Source of the DNA: CAWEQO01 sp963811225
Lineage (GTDB): Bacteria; Chloroflexota; Anaerolineae; Anaerolineales; Anaerolineaceae
Length of the DNA stretch: 64,000 nucleotides
Reading direction: 5' to 3'
NCBI GenBank assembly: GCA_963811225.1
Contig: CAWEQO010000002.1
Coordinates: 558,001-622,000, forward strand
The notes below the pieces were generated by a model, which searched no databases, was not told where the DNA came from, and saw only the letters and a list, made by a program, of their open reading frames with translations. Positions 24,633-33,346 of this stretch are shown in pieces; the stretch's first letter is position 1; every line of letters begins with the position of its first letter. Both the position numbers and the translations under genes were made by a program.

Positions 24633-26999
24633 TTACGCGGTTTGTTCGGCATCGGCGGTTTTGGCGCCGTGATGGAACCAGTTGCGCCACTCTTTGTTCT
24701 CCCACACCACCAGGATTGGCGAGGCGTTGAAGATTGAAGAGTAGGTGCCGCTGAAGACACCGATCAGCAGGAAGACTACAAAGGTGTGGATCGTGAGCCC
24801 GCCGAACAGGGCCAGCGCCAGCAGGGTCAGCATGACCGTCAGCTGGGTATTGATCGAGCGGTCCATGGTTTGGACGACGGCGTGATTGACCACCGTGGTG
24901 AACGGCAGGCGGCGGTAGATGTTCTGGTTCTCACGGATGCGGTCGAACACCACGATGGTGTCGTGCACCGAGAAACCGATCACCGTCAACAGGGCCGTCA
25001 GGAACAGCGAGTCCACCTCCCAGTGCAGGAAGTGACCCAACAGGGCGGCCGCGCCGATCACCACTGCCACGTCATGCAGCATGGCGATGATCGCAGCCGT
25101 GCCGAAGCGGAAGGCGTGCGGCACCTTGCGGAAGGCAAAGGTGATGTAGGCGATGATGCCCAGGGCAGCCACGGCCACGGCGCCCGCAGCGCGGGTGGCG
25201 ACCTCAGAGCTGATGGATGGGCCAACCGTGTCGAAGCGGTTGACAGTCACCTGCTCGTTGAACTGATTCTCCATCTTGGAGACGATGCTGGTCATTTGAT
25301 CGTTGGTCAGCTCTTTCGAGCGAATGATCAGGATATTGCCTTCCGAAGTTTGCACCTCTGCGCCGGGGTAGCCCATGTCTGAGTAGAGCTGGACGACCTG
25401 GGCAGGCTGGGGCGGCTGGCTGGAGAATGCTACCTCCAGTGACGTGCCGCCGGTGTAGTCGATTGCCAGGGGCAGGCCCCAGATGGCCAGGGACAGCAAG
25501 CCGGGGATGATCACGATCAGTGAGATCAAGAAGTACCAGTAGCGGTAGCGGATGATGTTCAGACCTTTGTTGGCGTTCTTGGTCTCTTTGACCGGGGACA
25601 TGAACATGCGCGGGTGCTCGGTGAACTTGAGATGATCGAGCACCAAATGCAGCAGGGTACGGGTGACGAAGATGGCGGTGAACAGGCTGACGACCACACC
25701 CAGGGCCAGCGTGAGCGCAAAGCCCTTGACCTGGCTGGCGCCGAAGGCGCTGCCGAACCAGAAGAGGATGCCGGTGGTGATCAGGGTCGAGATGTTCGAG
25801 TCACGGATGGAAGGCCAGGCCCGGTTCCAGCCGAGATCGATGGCCTGGACCAGGGGTTTGCCTGCCCGCAGCTCTTCTTTCAAGCGGCTGAAAATCAGGA
25901 TATTGGCATCCACCGCGACGCCGATACTCAAGACAAAACCGGCGATACCCGGAAGGGTGAGGGTGACCGGAATGATTTTGAACAGGGCAAAGGTGGTGGC
26001 GGCGTAGATGAGCAGGGCGATGTCGGCCACGACGCCGGGCAGGCGATAGTAGATGCCCATGAACAAGATCACCAGCAGCAGGCCGATCGCGCCGGCGGTA
26101 ACGCTCTTGTTGACCGAGTCTTGGCCAAGGGTTGCGCCGACCGCCCGAGTTTCGACGATCTTGAAGGGTACCGGCAGCGAACCGTAGCGCAGCTGGACGG
26201 CTAACGCGTTGGCGCTGTCGATCGTGAAGTTGCCCTCGATCACGCCCTCGCCCTTGGTGATGGCCGAATTGATGGTCGGGGAGGAGATGACCTTGTTGTC
26301 AAGAACGATGCCGAGGTACTCGCCCACGTGGGTGGAGGTGAAGTCGGAAAAGGCCTTGGCAGCGTCCGATTTCATGACGAAAGCGACCTGGGGCTCGCCC
26401 AGCTGGCTGGTGGTGACGCTGACCGATTCGAGCCCGGTGCCGGTGAACAGCGGCTGGTAGGCGCTGGGGGCAGCGGTGTCGGTCGGCGACGGGAGGGTGG
26501 TCTGGTCAGAGCCGGTCGCGCCGCTTGGCGCGCTGCTCGGGAGCACCACCGGGGCGGTCGGGTCAACCGGATTGGCGTAGTCGATCTTGATCTGGGTGCC
26601 TTCCGGCAGTGGCGTGTTGCCGAAAGGCACGAAGGCCAACTGGCCGGTCTGCTTGAGGGCGTCGATCACTTGCTGTTGATCGGTGACGCCGGGGAACTCT
26701 CCAACCAGGCGGCGCTGGCCGGCGGTCTCGATGGTGACCTCGTTGACGCCCAGGCCATTGGCGCGGTTCTCCAGGATTTGGCGCGCATCGTCCATCTCCT
26801 GCGGGGTGACATCGACGTTGGCGGGAAGGTCGGCTTCCAGCAGCACGCGCATACCACCACGGAGGTCGAGGCCCTCTTTGGTCTTCAGGTCGCGTTGAAA
26901 GCTGCCGATTTTGATGCCGGGGTTATTTGGCCAAAGTGTAAACACTACAGTCAATAAAACGACGGCAATGATAATCCAATTGCGGATACGATTCGTTTG
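24633..26999 (-). CDS. secDF: SecDF preprotein-translocase fusion protein
   Basis: A 788-residue membrane protein that uses the proton gradient to pull exported proteins through SecYEG. The SecD half (about 1-480) has the first helix RNWIIIAVVLLTVVFTLW, LDLRGGMRVLLEAD and the extracytoplasmic domains, with a Pro/Ser/Thr-rich insert near residue 195. The SecF half begins near 500 with RYRYWYFLISLIVI and IDYTGGTSLEV and ends with six helices. A single-chain SecDF is less common than separate genes. ATG 26999 precedes the first helix; the upstream residues in this frame belong to an overlapping stretch of tatA. Confidence 0.92.
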   Translation of the reverse strand, partial: QTNRIRNWIIIAVVLLTVVFTLWPNNPGIKIGSFQRDLKTKEGLDLRGGMRVLLEADLPANVDVTPQEMDDARQILENRANGLGVNEVTIETAGQRRLVGEFPGVTDQQQVIDALKQTGQLAFVPFGNTPLPEGTQIKIDYANPVDPTAPVVLPSSAPSGATGSDQTTLPSPTDTAAPSAYQPLFTGTGLESVSVTTSQLGEPQVAFVMKSDAAKAFSDFTSTHVGEYLGIVLDNKVISSPTINSAITKGEGVIEGNFTIDSANALAVQLRYGSLPVPFKIVETRAVGATLGQDSVNKSVTAGAIGLLLVILFMGIYYRLPGVVADIALLIYAATTFALFKIIPVTLTLPGIAGFVLSIGVAVDANILIFSRLKEELRAGKPLVQAIDLGWNRAWPSIRDSNISTLITTGILFWFGSAFGASQVKGFALTLALGVVVSLFTAIFVTRTLLHLVLDHLKFTEHPRMFMSPVKETKNANKGLNIIRYRYWYFLISLIVIIPGLLSLAIWGLPLAIDYTGGTSLEVAFSSQPPQPAQVVQLYSDMGYPGAEVQTSEGNILIIRSKELTNDQMTSIVSKMENQFNEQVTVNRFDTVGPSISSEVATRAAGAVAVAALGIIAYITFAFRKVPHAFRFGTAAIIAMLHDVAVVIGAAALLGHFLHWEVDSLFLTALLTVIGFSVHDTIVVFDRIRENQNIYRRLPFTTVVNHAVVQTMDRSINTQLTVMLTLLALALFGGLTIHTFVVFLLIGVFSGTYSSIFNASPILVVWENKEWRNWFHHGAKTADAEQTA

Positions 27000-27225
27000 C
27001 ATGGGCTTGCCTGCCTTTATCAGATATAACTTCTGTTTCTTCTTCTCCTGCAGCTGTTTCCAGGCTGCAGTCTTGCTTCGTTTCTTTGTTACCGTTAAGA
27101 CCCTCTCGGAATGCTCGGATCCCGCTGCCAGGTTCACCGGCGGCTTTGCCGAGACGGCCTCGTCCGAACAGCAGAAGCACAATGGCAGCAGTCAGAATAA
27201 GTTCTGGCGCCCCAACTTGTGACAT
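26923..27225 (-). CDS. tatA: TatA/E-like twin-arginine translocase subunit
   Basis: A short single-helix protein that would form the Tat pore. The start, MSQVGAPELILTAAIVLL, is followed by LFGRGRLGKAAGEPGSGIRAFREGL, the usual hinge and amphipathic helix; Arg stands where most TatA proteins have Pro (LFGPGRL). AAGGAAGG precedes the ATG. The frame runs 77 bases into secDF, giving an odd Cys/Tyr-rich tail. A TGATAA in another frame at about 27016-27021 would end it near residue 68, so the overlap may come from a frameshift. Co-location with secDF makes an export operon. Confidence 0.75.
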   Translation of the reverse strand: MSQVGAPELILTAAIVLLLFGRGRLGKAAGEPGSGIRAFREGLNGNKETKQDCSLETAAGEEETEVISDKGRQAHANESYPQLDYHCRRFIDCSVYTLAK

Positions 27226-27634
27226 CGCTTGCCTTCCTTAAAATTTTACAAATACTGCCCGAGGATTTACCCAGGCAGTGAATGATTATACTTCATTTCT
27301 AGAGCCGGACATTATTTTGGGATTAAACGAACCTTTGGAATGGATTAAGGTTGATTCCGGAGGCGTTATCCTGTGCTTTCGAACTCCAGGCGCGGCCGGC
27401 GTCGTCGTCAAGAACGATAGAATGCCCGCTGCCCCGGCCCGCAGCTGCCGCTCCCGGTGCAGTTCATCCTATCCTTCATCGTTTTATCCACGTTTTCGAA
27501 AGTAGACTATTTATATCTTGTTATGAAAATGGTATAAATAAACCAGTTATTCGATTGTCCGGAGGCGGGCGCTGTGTCACTCCCGCTATCCGAAAAACGG
27601 AGTGGATGTTCCAGGAAGAATGATCGGGGGTTTT
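27226..27634. other. Intergenic region between divergent tatA-secDF and hydrolase genes
   Basis: About 400 bases without a convincing gene. It should contain promoters for both directions. It includes AT-rich stretches at 27236-27255 and 27500-27555, but I see no -35/-10 pair with good spacing, no hairpin with a T-run and no similarity to known RNA elements. Confidence 0.5.
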
Positions 27635-28486
27635 ATGGAAACGCAATTTTTACAGAGACCACAAGGTTCTTTAGCATACAGCGATTACGGCGGCGATGGC
27701 CAGCTCGTGTTGATGCTGCCGGGCATGGGCGCGCTGCGCAGCGAGTACCGCTTCCTGGCGCCCCGGCTGCGCGACGCCGGCTTCCACCCGGTGACGATGG
27801 ACCTACGCGGCCAGGGTGAGTCGAGCGTGCCCTGGGAGCGCTACGATACGCCTTCGGTGGGCGAAGACATCCTGGCGATGATCGAGCGCCTGGATGCCGG
27901 CCCGGCGCACGTCATCGGCACCTCGTTTGCGGCTGCACCGGTGGTTTGGGCCGCGGTCGAGCAGCCCAGCCGGGTGCGCTCGCTGACGCTGATTGGGGCG
28001 GTGGTGCGCGAGTCGAAGCTCAGCCCGTTCATGGCGGCTGCCATGTGGATCATGTTCAACAACCCCTGGCGGGCGCGCACCTGGGTTGCTTACTATAATA
28101 TGTTGTATCCCAGCCACAAACCGGCCGATTTTGCAGAGTACAAGCGCCAACTGCGGGAGAACCTGTCGGAGCCTGGGCGCTTCCACGCTGCGATTGCGCT
28201 GGGCGGATCGCCGCGCAAACCGGCTCTCGACCGGCTGGATCGGGTGAAGGCGCCCACGCTGGTGATGATGGGAACCAAAGATCCGGACTTCCCGGACCCG
28301 CCGGCCGAAGGCCGGTTCATTGCCGAACAGACCGGCGGCAGGCTGGAACTGATCGAGGGTGCGGGGCATTACCCGCAGACCGAGATGCCGGAGCAGGCAG
28401 CGCCGTTGATCATCGATTTCCTGAAGCAGCCGGAGAAGCAGGTGCAGATAGAACCGGCCGGGATCAAGGAACCGCAAGACGGCTGA
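27635..28486 (+). CDS. Alpha/beta-fold hydrolase
   Basis: A 283-residue hydrolase with the catalytic triad visible: nucleophile Ser in VIGTSFAAAP (GxSxA in place of the usual GxSxG), Asp in MMGTKDPDFPDP and His in GAGHYPQTEMPEQ. The oxyanion region is LPGMGALRSEYRFLAP, and DLRGQGES follows strand 4. This resembles epoxide-hydrolase/haloperoxidase-like or esterase proteins; the substrate is unknown. I start at ATG 27635, which gives the family's normal N-terminus (QFLQRPQGSLAYSDYG); two earlier in-frame starts add 11 residues. A hairpin follows the stop. Confidence 0.85.
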   Translation: METQFLQRPQGSLAYSDYGGDGQLVLMLPGMGALRSEYRFLAPRLRDAGFHPVTMDLRGQGESSVPWERYDTPSVGEDILAMIERLDAGPAHVIGTSFAAAPVVWAAVEQPSRVRSLTLIGAVVRESKLSPFMAAAMWIMFNNPWRARTWVAYYNMLYPSHKPADFAEYKRQLRENLSEPGRFHAAIALGGSPRKPALDRLDRVKAPTLVMMGTKDPDFPDPPAEGRFIAEQTGGRLELIEGAGHYPQTEMPEQAAPLIIDFLKQPEKQVQIEPAGIKEPQDG

Positions 28487-28492
28487 GAACGT

Positions 28493-28519
28493 GAAGGGTC
28501 TTGGAAAGAAAGGCCCTTC
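28493..28519 (+). terminator. Hairpin after the hydrolase gene
   Basis: GAAGGGTCT (28493-28501) pairs with AGGCCCTTC (28511-28519), with one G-U pair, and TTCCCTTTC follows. It is a moderate intrinsic terminator before the next gene on the same strand. Confidence 0.5.
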
Positions 28520-28582
28520 TTCCCTTTCAAAATCCCTGGCGCTGCAAGCGCCTGCGCGATCCAAGTTCGAACGGGGGGTAAG

Positions 28583-29752
28583 ATGGCAACGTATGACGTG
28601 ATGATTGTGGGAGGCGGGCCGGCGGGTGGCACCGCAGCCACGTTCTTGAGCCAGGCTGGAAAGAAGGTGGTGGTGCTGGAGAAGGAGCGCCTGCCGCGCT
28701 ACAAGGTGTGCGGTGGAGGGCTGTCGGCGGTGATGCTGGGGCGCTTCCCCTTCTCCTTCGAGCCGGTCATCGAGACGCGTGCGCGCTCGTTCTCGTACGG
28801 CTTCAAGGACCACGTGATCACCTACAACATCGCCGGCGCAGGCCTGTGCATGGTCATCCGCGACCGCTTCGACGCGTATCTGCTGGAGCACAGCGGCGCC
28901 GAGGTGCGCGACAACAGTCCTGTGCGCCAGATCGTCGAGACGCCCGATGAAGTGGTGGCCGAGACGCAGGACGGCGAGAGTATCCACGCCCGCTACCTGA
29001 TCGGCGCGGATGGGGCCAACTCGGTGGTGGCGCGGCACCTGGGCGTGCGGCGTGAGGGCCGGCTGGCAGCGGCTATCGAGGCCGAGGTGGAAGCGCCCGC
29101 GGACGTCATGCAGCGCTGGCAGGGCCGTCCGATCTTGATCTTTGGCGAGCTGGAGACCGGTTACCTGTGGATCTTCCCCAAGATGGAGCACCTCTCGGTG
29201 GGCATCGGCTCGCTGCATCCGGGGCGGGGGGAGTTGAAGGCCAAGCTGTTCGAAGTGATGGAGCGGTATGGGATTGACCTGAGCGGCGCAAAGCTGCGCG
29301 GTCACCCGCTGCCGGTGCAGGTCTTCGGCGACGCCCTGGCGCGTGGACGTATCCTGTTGGCGGGCGACGCGGCCGGGTTGGTGGACCCATTTACCGGCGA
29401 GGGCATCCGCTTTGCGATGAAGAGTGGACAACTGGCGGCTGAATCGCTGCTGGATGGCGGTCCGCAGAGCTATCCAAGCCGGGTGCGGCAGGCGATCGGC
29501 AGCAGCCACGCCATGGGTCTACGCTTCTCAACCTTGTTCTACCGCTACCAGAATCTCAGCTACCAGTTGTTCATGAAGAACCGCTACATGGCCCAGACCC
29601 TGGCCGACATGCTGGCCGATCAATTCGGCTACCCGGGCGTGGTCCTGCGCTTTCTGAGCAGCCTGCCGCTGTACCTGCCCTCTTGGGCCCTGTCGGCGAT
29701 CAGGAACCAGCCAGGACAGGCTGCCGAAACGCCTGCCGGAAAGCGGATATGA
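28583..29752 (+). CDS. Geranylgeranyl reductase family FAD-dependent oxidoreductase
   Basis: A 389-residue flavoprotein. The FAD-binding Rossmann motif is YDVMIVGGGPAGGTAATFLS, the family signature PRYKVCGGGLS follows at about residue 38, the second nucleotide motif is YLIGADGANSVVAR and the third is ILLAGDAAGLVDPFTGEGI. Family members saturate isoprenoid double bonds in lipids, menaquinone or chlorophyll side chains. Which isoprenoid is reduced here is unknown. GGGGGGTAAG precedes the ATG. It appears monocistronic, ahead of the mgtE leader. Confidence 0.88.
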   Translation: MATYDVMIVGGGPAGGTAATFLSQAGKKVVVLEKERLPRYKVCGGGLSAVMLGRFPFSFEPVIETRARSFSYGFKDHVITYNIAGAGLCMVIRDRFDAYLLEHSGAEVRDNSPVRQIVETPDEVVAETQDGESIHARYLIGADGANSVVARHLGVRREGRLAAAIEAEVEAPADVMQRWQGRPILIFGELETGYLWIFPKMEHLSVGIGSLHPGRGELKAKLFEVMERYGIDLSGAKLRGHPLPVQVFGDALARGRILLAGDAAGLVDPFTGEGIRFAMKSGQLAAESLLDGGPQSYPSRVRQAIGSSHAMGLRFSTLFYRYQNLSYQLFMKNRYMAQTLADMLADQFGYPGVVLRFLSSLPLYLPSWALSAIRNQPGQAAETPAGKRI

Positions 29753-29852
29753 CGGGAGACAGCGTTTCTATTCGAAGTCGCTGCGGCACTGTCATCCAGA
29801 CGAAGGCGCTCTATCTTGACGTCTTCTTAAGATCACTTTAATTCATCCGAAG

Positions 29853-30062
29853 TATAATAAGGACGATATAAAAGACCCTGAAGAAATCTTTTCCAGGGTT
29901 CACGTACGTCCATCAACCTTAGTTGAAAGGAACAGGATGAAAGACAAGCCTCCCAGTTTCTGGGAAACAACTGAATCCGACCTAGTTGTAAATAGGGCAA
30001 ATTCCTGAGAAACTGAGGCTCAGTTTGTGGCTTCACGTCTCCCGGGCATTTGTCCGGGAGAT
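29853..30062 (+). promoter_or_regulatory. Structured 5' leader with attenuator upstream of mgtE
   Basis: A TATAAT box at 29853-29858 (no good -35) starts a leader of about 200 bases. Hairpins: 29875-29880 with 29894-29899, 29952-29964, 29968-29972 with 29984-29988, and 30005-30009 with 30019-30023. A competing long-range helix pairs 29947-29961 with 30008-30020. The end is an intrinsic terminator: TCTCCCGG (30038-30045) with CCGGGAGA (30054-30061) and five T at 30064-30068, right before ATG 30069. The 3' arm also contains the ribosome binding site. I could not match it to the ykoK/M-box Mg2+ riboswitch. Confidence 0.65.
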
Positions 30063-30068
30063 GTTTTT

Positions 30069-31418
30069 ATGGCCAGATTTGATACCGATACCGTGTTGGC
30101 CCAGCTCCAGGTTGCCTTGGGGGAGAACAACCTGGATTCCGCCATCCAACTGCTGGAAGCGCTGCGCGGTCCCGACCAGGCAGACGTCTTCAATGAGCTG
30201 GACGAGCAGGCCAAGATCGCCTTGCTGCCTCAGCTCAATCCATCCACCTCAGCCGATATCCTGGAAGAACTCGAGGATGAAGAAGCGGCCGAGTTGATGC
30301 GTTCTATCCCCCCAGACAACGCCATCCTGATCGTTAATGAGATGGAGCCGGATGAGGCGGCCGACCTGCTGGGCGACATCGACGAAGAGCAGGCCCGCAC
30401 CATCCTGGCAGGTATGAAGAACCCGGAAGAGGTGCGCCCGCTGTTGTTACACCCCGACGACAGCGCCGGCGGCTTGATGACTTCCGAGTTCCTGGCGCTG
30501 CGTGAGCGCATGACCGCCCGGGAGGCCCTGCAAGCCATTCGCGAGTGGCAGCCGGACGACGACAACATCAATTACCTGTTCGTGGTGGACAAAATGGCCG
30601 CGCTGGTGGGCGTGGTTAACCTGCGCCAACTGATCGTCGCGGCTCCCAAGGCGCAGCTGGGTGACATAATGAATACCGACGTGATCTCGGTCGTAGCCGG
30701 CACCGACCAGGAGGAGTGCGCCCGCATCATGACGCACTACGACCTGACCGCCCTGCCGGTGGTCAACGGCGGCAAGCGCCTGATCGGCGTGATCACCATC
30801 GACGACGTGATCGACATCATCGAGGATGAGACCACCGAGGACATTCAGCGCTTCGGCGGCGCCGAGCCACTGGAGAAGCCCTACCTGACGACCCAGATCA
30901 GCACCGTGTTCCGCAAGCGCATCGGCTGGCTGCTGCTGCTGTTCGTCACCGAGAGCTTGACCGGGACCGTGCTGCGCCACTTCCAGGATGAGCTTTCGTC
31001 GGTGGTGGCGTTGTCGTTCTTCGTGCCGCTGCTGATCGGCACAGGCGGCAACGCCGGATCGCAGACCACCAGCACCATCATCCGCGCCCTAGCAGTCGGC
31101 GAGATCGACCTGGGCGACGCGGTGCACTCCATGTGGCACGAGCTGCGGGTGGGGCTGCTGTTGGGAGCGGGCATGGCAACCATCGCTTACTTCCGGGCGC
31201 TCACCTGGGGCTCGACGCAGGGGTTGGCCCTGACCGTGTCCCTGGCGATCTTTACGATCGTGGTGTGGGCGAACGGACTGGGCGCTTTCTTACCGATCCT
31301 GGCAGCCAGATTGAAGATCGATCCGACGGTGGTTTCCGGCCCGGTGATGAGCACCCTGGTGGACGCGACCGGACTGTTCATCTATTTCACGATTGCGCGG
31401 CTGATCTTGCGGATTTAA
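30069..31418 (+). CDS. mgtE: MgtE-type magnesium transporter
   Basis: A 449-residue Mg2+ channel. Order of domains: MgtE intracellular N domain (about 20-125, with repeats such as AELMRSIPPDNAILIVNEMEPDEAADLL), two CBS domains (about 130-255, including MTHYDLTALPVVNGGKRLIGV) and five membrane helices with the conserved FFVPLLIGTGGNAGSQ. The N and CBS domains close the channel at high Mg2+. ATG 30069 immediately follows the leader terminator, and its ribosome site lies in the hairpin, so expression is probably also controlled at RNA level. A strong terminator follows. Confidence 0.93.
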   Translation: MARFDTDTVLAQLQVALGENNLDSAIQLLEALRGPDQADVFNELDEQAKIALLPQLNPSTSADILEELEDEEAAELMRSIPPDNAILIVNEMEPDEAADLLGDIDEEQARTILAGMKNPEEVRPLLLHPDDSAGGLMTSEFLALRERMTAREALQAIREWQPDDDNINYLFVVDKMAALVGVVNLRQLIVAAPKAQLGDIMNTDVISVVAGTDQEECARIMTHYDLTALPVVNGGKRLIGVITIDDVIDIIEDETTEDIQRFGGAEPLEKPYLTTQISTVFRKRIGWLLLLFVTESLTGTVLRHFQDELSSVVALSFFVPLLIGTGGNAGSQTTSTIIRALAVGEIDLGDAVHSMWHELRVGLLLGAGMATIAYFRALTWGSTQGLALTVSLAIFTIVVWANGLGAFLPILAARLKIDPTVVSGPVMSTLVDATGLFIYFTIARLILRI

Positions 31419-31431
31419 ACTGCCGACAGGA

Positions 31432-31468
31432 TGAAAAGCAGGGACCCGCATCGGGTCCCTGCTTTTCA
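31432..31468 (+). terminator. Rho-independent terminator of mgtE
   Basis: A perfect 17-bp stem (31432-31448 with 31452-31468) and three-base loop, with four T in the 3' arm, 14 bases beyond the stop codon. Confidence 0.85.
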
Positions 31469-31606
31469 AGTAGCTGTTCTTTCTTGCGCCCTTATTCTGT
31501 ATGGGTACGGCGCTGTCTGCTTTCAGTGTCTTAACGGCCCGGCGCCAGTTTGAGTATCTTTGGCTTTGCGGCGTCGGGTCGTAAATCTGCGTTCACGAAG
31601 GGTGGG

Positions 31607-31658
31607 CACAGACTGGGATGGTACCGGCGGTGTCGTCGCAGTTGCATCCCAGTCTGTG
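31607..31658. repeat. Perfect 14-bp inverted repeat in noncoding DNA
   Basis: CACAGACTGGGATG (31607-31620) is inverted at 31645-31658 around a 24-base GC-rich loop. The surrounding stretch from 31470 to 31720 holds no gene that I can support. It could be an RNA hairpin or the trace of a small mobile element. Confidence 0.6.
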
Positions 31659-31722
31659 TATCGGTGCGGGTCCCCTCAGAGCTAACATCGTTTCGCACCC
31701 GAATTTTTGCTTTCTAAATTTG

Positions 31723-31752
31723 TTGCCGCCCTTGTGAAGTATTGCCTATAAT
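31723..31752 (+). promoter_or_regulatory. Sigma-70-type promoter of the NB-ARC gene
   Basis: TTGCCG (31723-31728) and a perfect TATAAT (31747-31752) are 18 bases apart. Transcription would begin near 31759, about 50 bases before the likely start codon at 31811. Confidence 0.7.
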
Positions 31753-31810
31753 AGAGGGAATGCAAAAGAATTGCCAGAGGAACCGAACTGACTTCGAACC
31801 GGAATCGAAC

Positions 31811-33346
31811 ATGGACCTAACTAAAATTACACCAGAGACCATCGAAGCCCTGCTGCGGGCTGCTCACAACGGCCGAACTGCATCCACCGGGTTGGATTGG
31901 TTGAGCTGGGTCGACCCGTCGACAGGGGAGACGAGTAAATTATCTTTTGAGGATTTGCTGTACAAACTCGCCTGGCAGGCGTATGCCGACCTGCGCCAGG
32001 CGGAGGGCCTGAACGGCGACCGGCCCACCAACCGGCCAAAGGCTCTACAGCACATTACGGAGGATGCATCCTCGCGCAATCGCGCCCTGGCGGCGTGGAG
32101 CGCGCTTTATTATCGCTACTTCTCTGGAATTTCTTTGAGTGTGGGGGAGATGGCGAAAGCGGCCAGCGTGGTCCCGCAGCATTTCCGTAAGCGGGTGATC
32201 CACGGGCTGGGATTGCTGGCAAAGGATGCGCAGCGGGCCGTGCTGGAGGCCGAAGAGGTAGGAGTGGGCAACAACGCTGTGCAGATTGAGACGGAAGCAG
32301 AGCGCAGCCGCATCCCCCTGCCATTGCAGGAATACGTCTCGTTGATTGGGGTGCAGCCGTACTTCGAGCTGCTGTCGCAGCTGTTCGGCGGAGCGGAAGG
32401 GCCGGGGCTGGTCAGTCTGGAGGGCATGGGCGGCATCGGCAAGTCTGCGCTGGCGCGGGCTTTTATCAGCCGGCCGGAGACGACCGAGCGATGGAGCCGC
32501 ATCGCCTGGGTGAGTGCGCGACAGGCGATCCTGGTGGAGGACGGCAAGCTCTCGCCGGTGGCCGATTCAGCCACCACGCTGGAGGATATCACCGCTCGCT
32601 TGTGCGATCAGTTGGGCCATCCGGGGTTGACGGCCCAACCGCTTGAGAAGCGGCTGGAGGGGCTGAAGTCGGCGCTGGCGCAAGAGCCGCACCTGATTGT
32701 GGTGGATAACTTGGAGACGGTGAATGAGTACCGCCAGCTGGTGCCGGCCCTGGGGAAAATGGCCGGGCTAAGCCGCTTTTTAATCACCACTCGCCAGACC
32801 TTGCGTGAGTTCCCTTTTGTGCACATCATCCCAGTCATGGAGCTGGACCGAGACAGCGCCTATGCGTTGATCGAGGCGGAGATTGCACGGCGCGGCCGCT
32901 CGCGGCGGATCACGCCGGAGAGATTCGACGAGCTGTACCAGGTGGTGGGCGGACTGCCGTTGGCGCTCAAGCTGGTGGCGGCGCAGCTGTATCTGCGCCC
33001 GCTCAGCGAGATCCTGGCAGGGTTCCGCGAGGCCCGGGTGGGCATGGATACCCTGTATCACTACCTGTTTTGGCAGACCTGGCAATCGCTGCACGAGCCG
33101 GCCAAAAAGTTCTTGCTGTCCTTCTTGCCATCCGACCCGGAGGGGGAGGACATTGAGTTCTTGCGTTTCATGAGCGACCAGAGCGAAGAAGATTTTTACG
33201 CGGCGCTCAAGGAGCTGGACCAGTTCTCGCTGCTGGAGGTGAACGGGGACACCGAGCGCTCGCTGTACCGCCTGCACCGCCTGACGACCACCTTCTTGCA
33301 GACCGATATCCTGCACCTGTGGGAGGACAAGACCGGCAATGATTGA
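31811..33346 (+). CDS. NB-ARC STAND-type P-loop ATPase
   Basis: A 511-residue signalling ATPase. The first 150 residues are helical with a possible helix-turn-helix (SLSVGEMAKAASVVPQHFRKR). The NB-ARC domain follows: Walker A GMGGIGKSALAR near residue 205, Walker B HLIVVDNLE, sensor FLITTRQ and the GLPLALK motif. The C-terminal part is a winged-helix-like region, and no sensor repeats are attached; these sit in the next gene. ATG 31811 lies 50 bases after the predicted transcription start; an earlier ATG (31760) would be leaderless. STAND proteins switch from closed to assembled states on ligand binding. Confidence 0.8.
   Translation: MDLTKITPETIEALLRAAHNGRTASTGLDWLSWVDPSTGETSKLSFEDLLYKLAWQAYADLRQAEGLNGDRPTNRPKALQHITEDASSRNRALAAWSALYYRYFSGISLSVGEMAKAASVVPQHFRKRVIHGLGLLAKDAQRAVLEAEEVGVGNNAVQIETEAERSRIPLPLQEYVSLIGVQPYFELLSQLFGGAEGPGLVSLEGMGGIGKSALARAFISRPETTERWSRIAWVSARQAILVEDGKLSPVADSATTLEDITARLCDQLGHPGLTAQPLEKRLEGLKSALAQEPHLIVVDNLETVNEYRQLVPALGKMAGLSRFLITTRQTLREFPFVHIIPVMELDRDSAYALIEAEIARRGRSRRITPERFDELYQVVGGLPLALKLVAAQLYLRPLSEILAGFREARVGMDTLYHYLFWQTWQSLHEPAKKFLLSFLPSDPEGEDIEFLRFMSDQSEEDFYAALKELDQFSLLEVNGDTERSLYRLHRLTTTFLQTDILHLWEDKTGND

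Noticed and set aside
24205..24672. Plus-strand frame between the flavodoxin-like gene and secDF
   Set aside because: The product has no domain, begins inside the 5' end of a minus-strand gene and runs into the end of secDF; the only supported coding remnant there is on the minus strand.
27803..29509. 568-codon minus-strand frame opposite the hydrolase and reductase genes
   Set aside because: Same reason: a shadow of two conserved genes with biased composition and no recognisable motif.
29875..30062. M-box (ykoK) Mg2+ riboswitch upstream of mgtE
   Set aside because: The conserved M-box core as I know it (GUUAGGUGAGGCUCCU, GCUGCUGCCC, GACGCCAAUGGGUCAACAG) is absent. GGGCAAA at 29994 faintly recalls c-di-GMP-I RNAs, but the rest of that motif is also missing.
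31760..31810. Upstream ATG (31760) as start of the NB-ARC protein
   Set aside because: It lies right at the predicted transcription start and has no usable ribosome site; the added residues are not domain-like.
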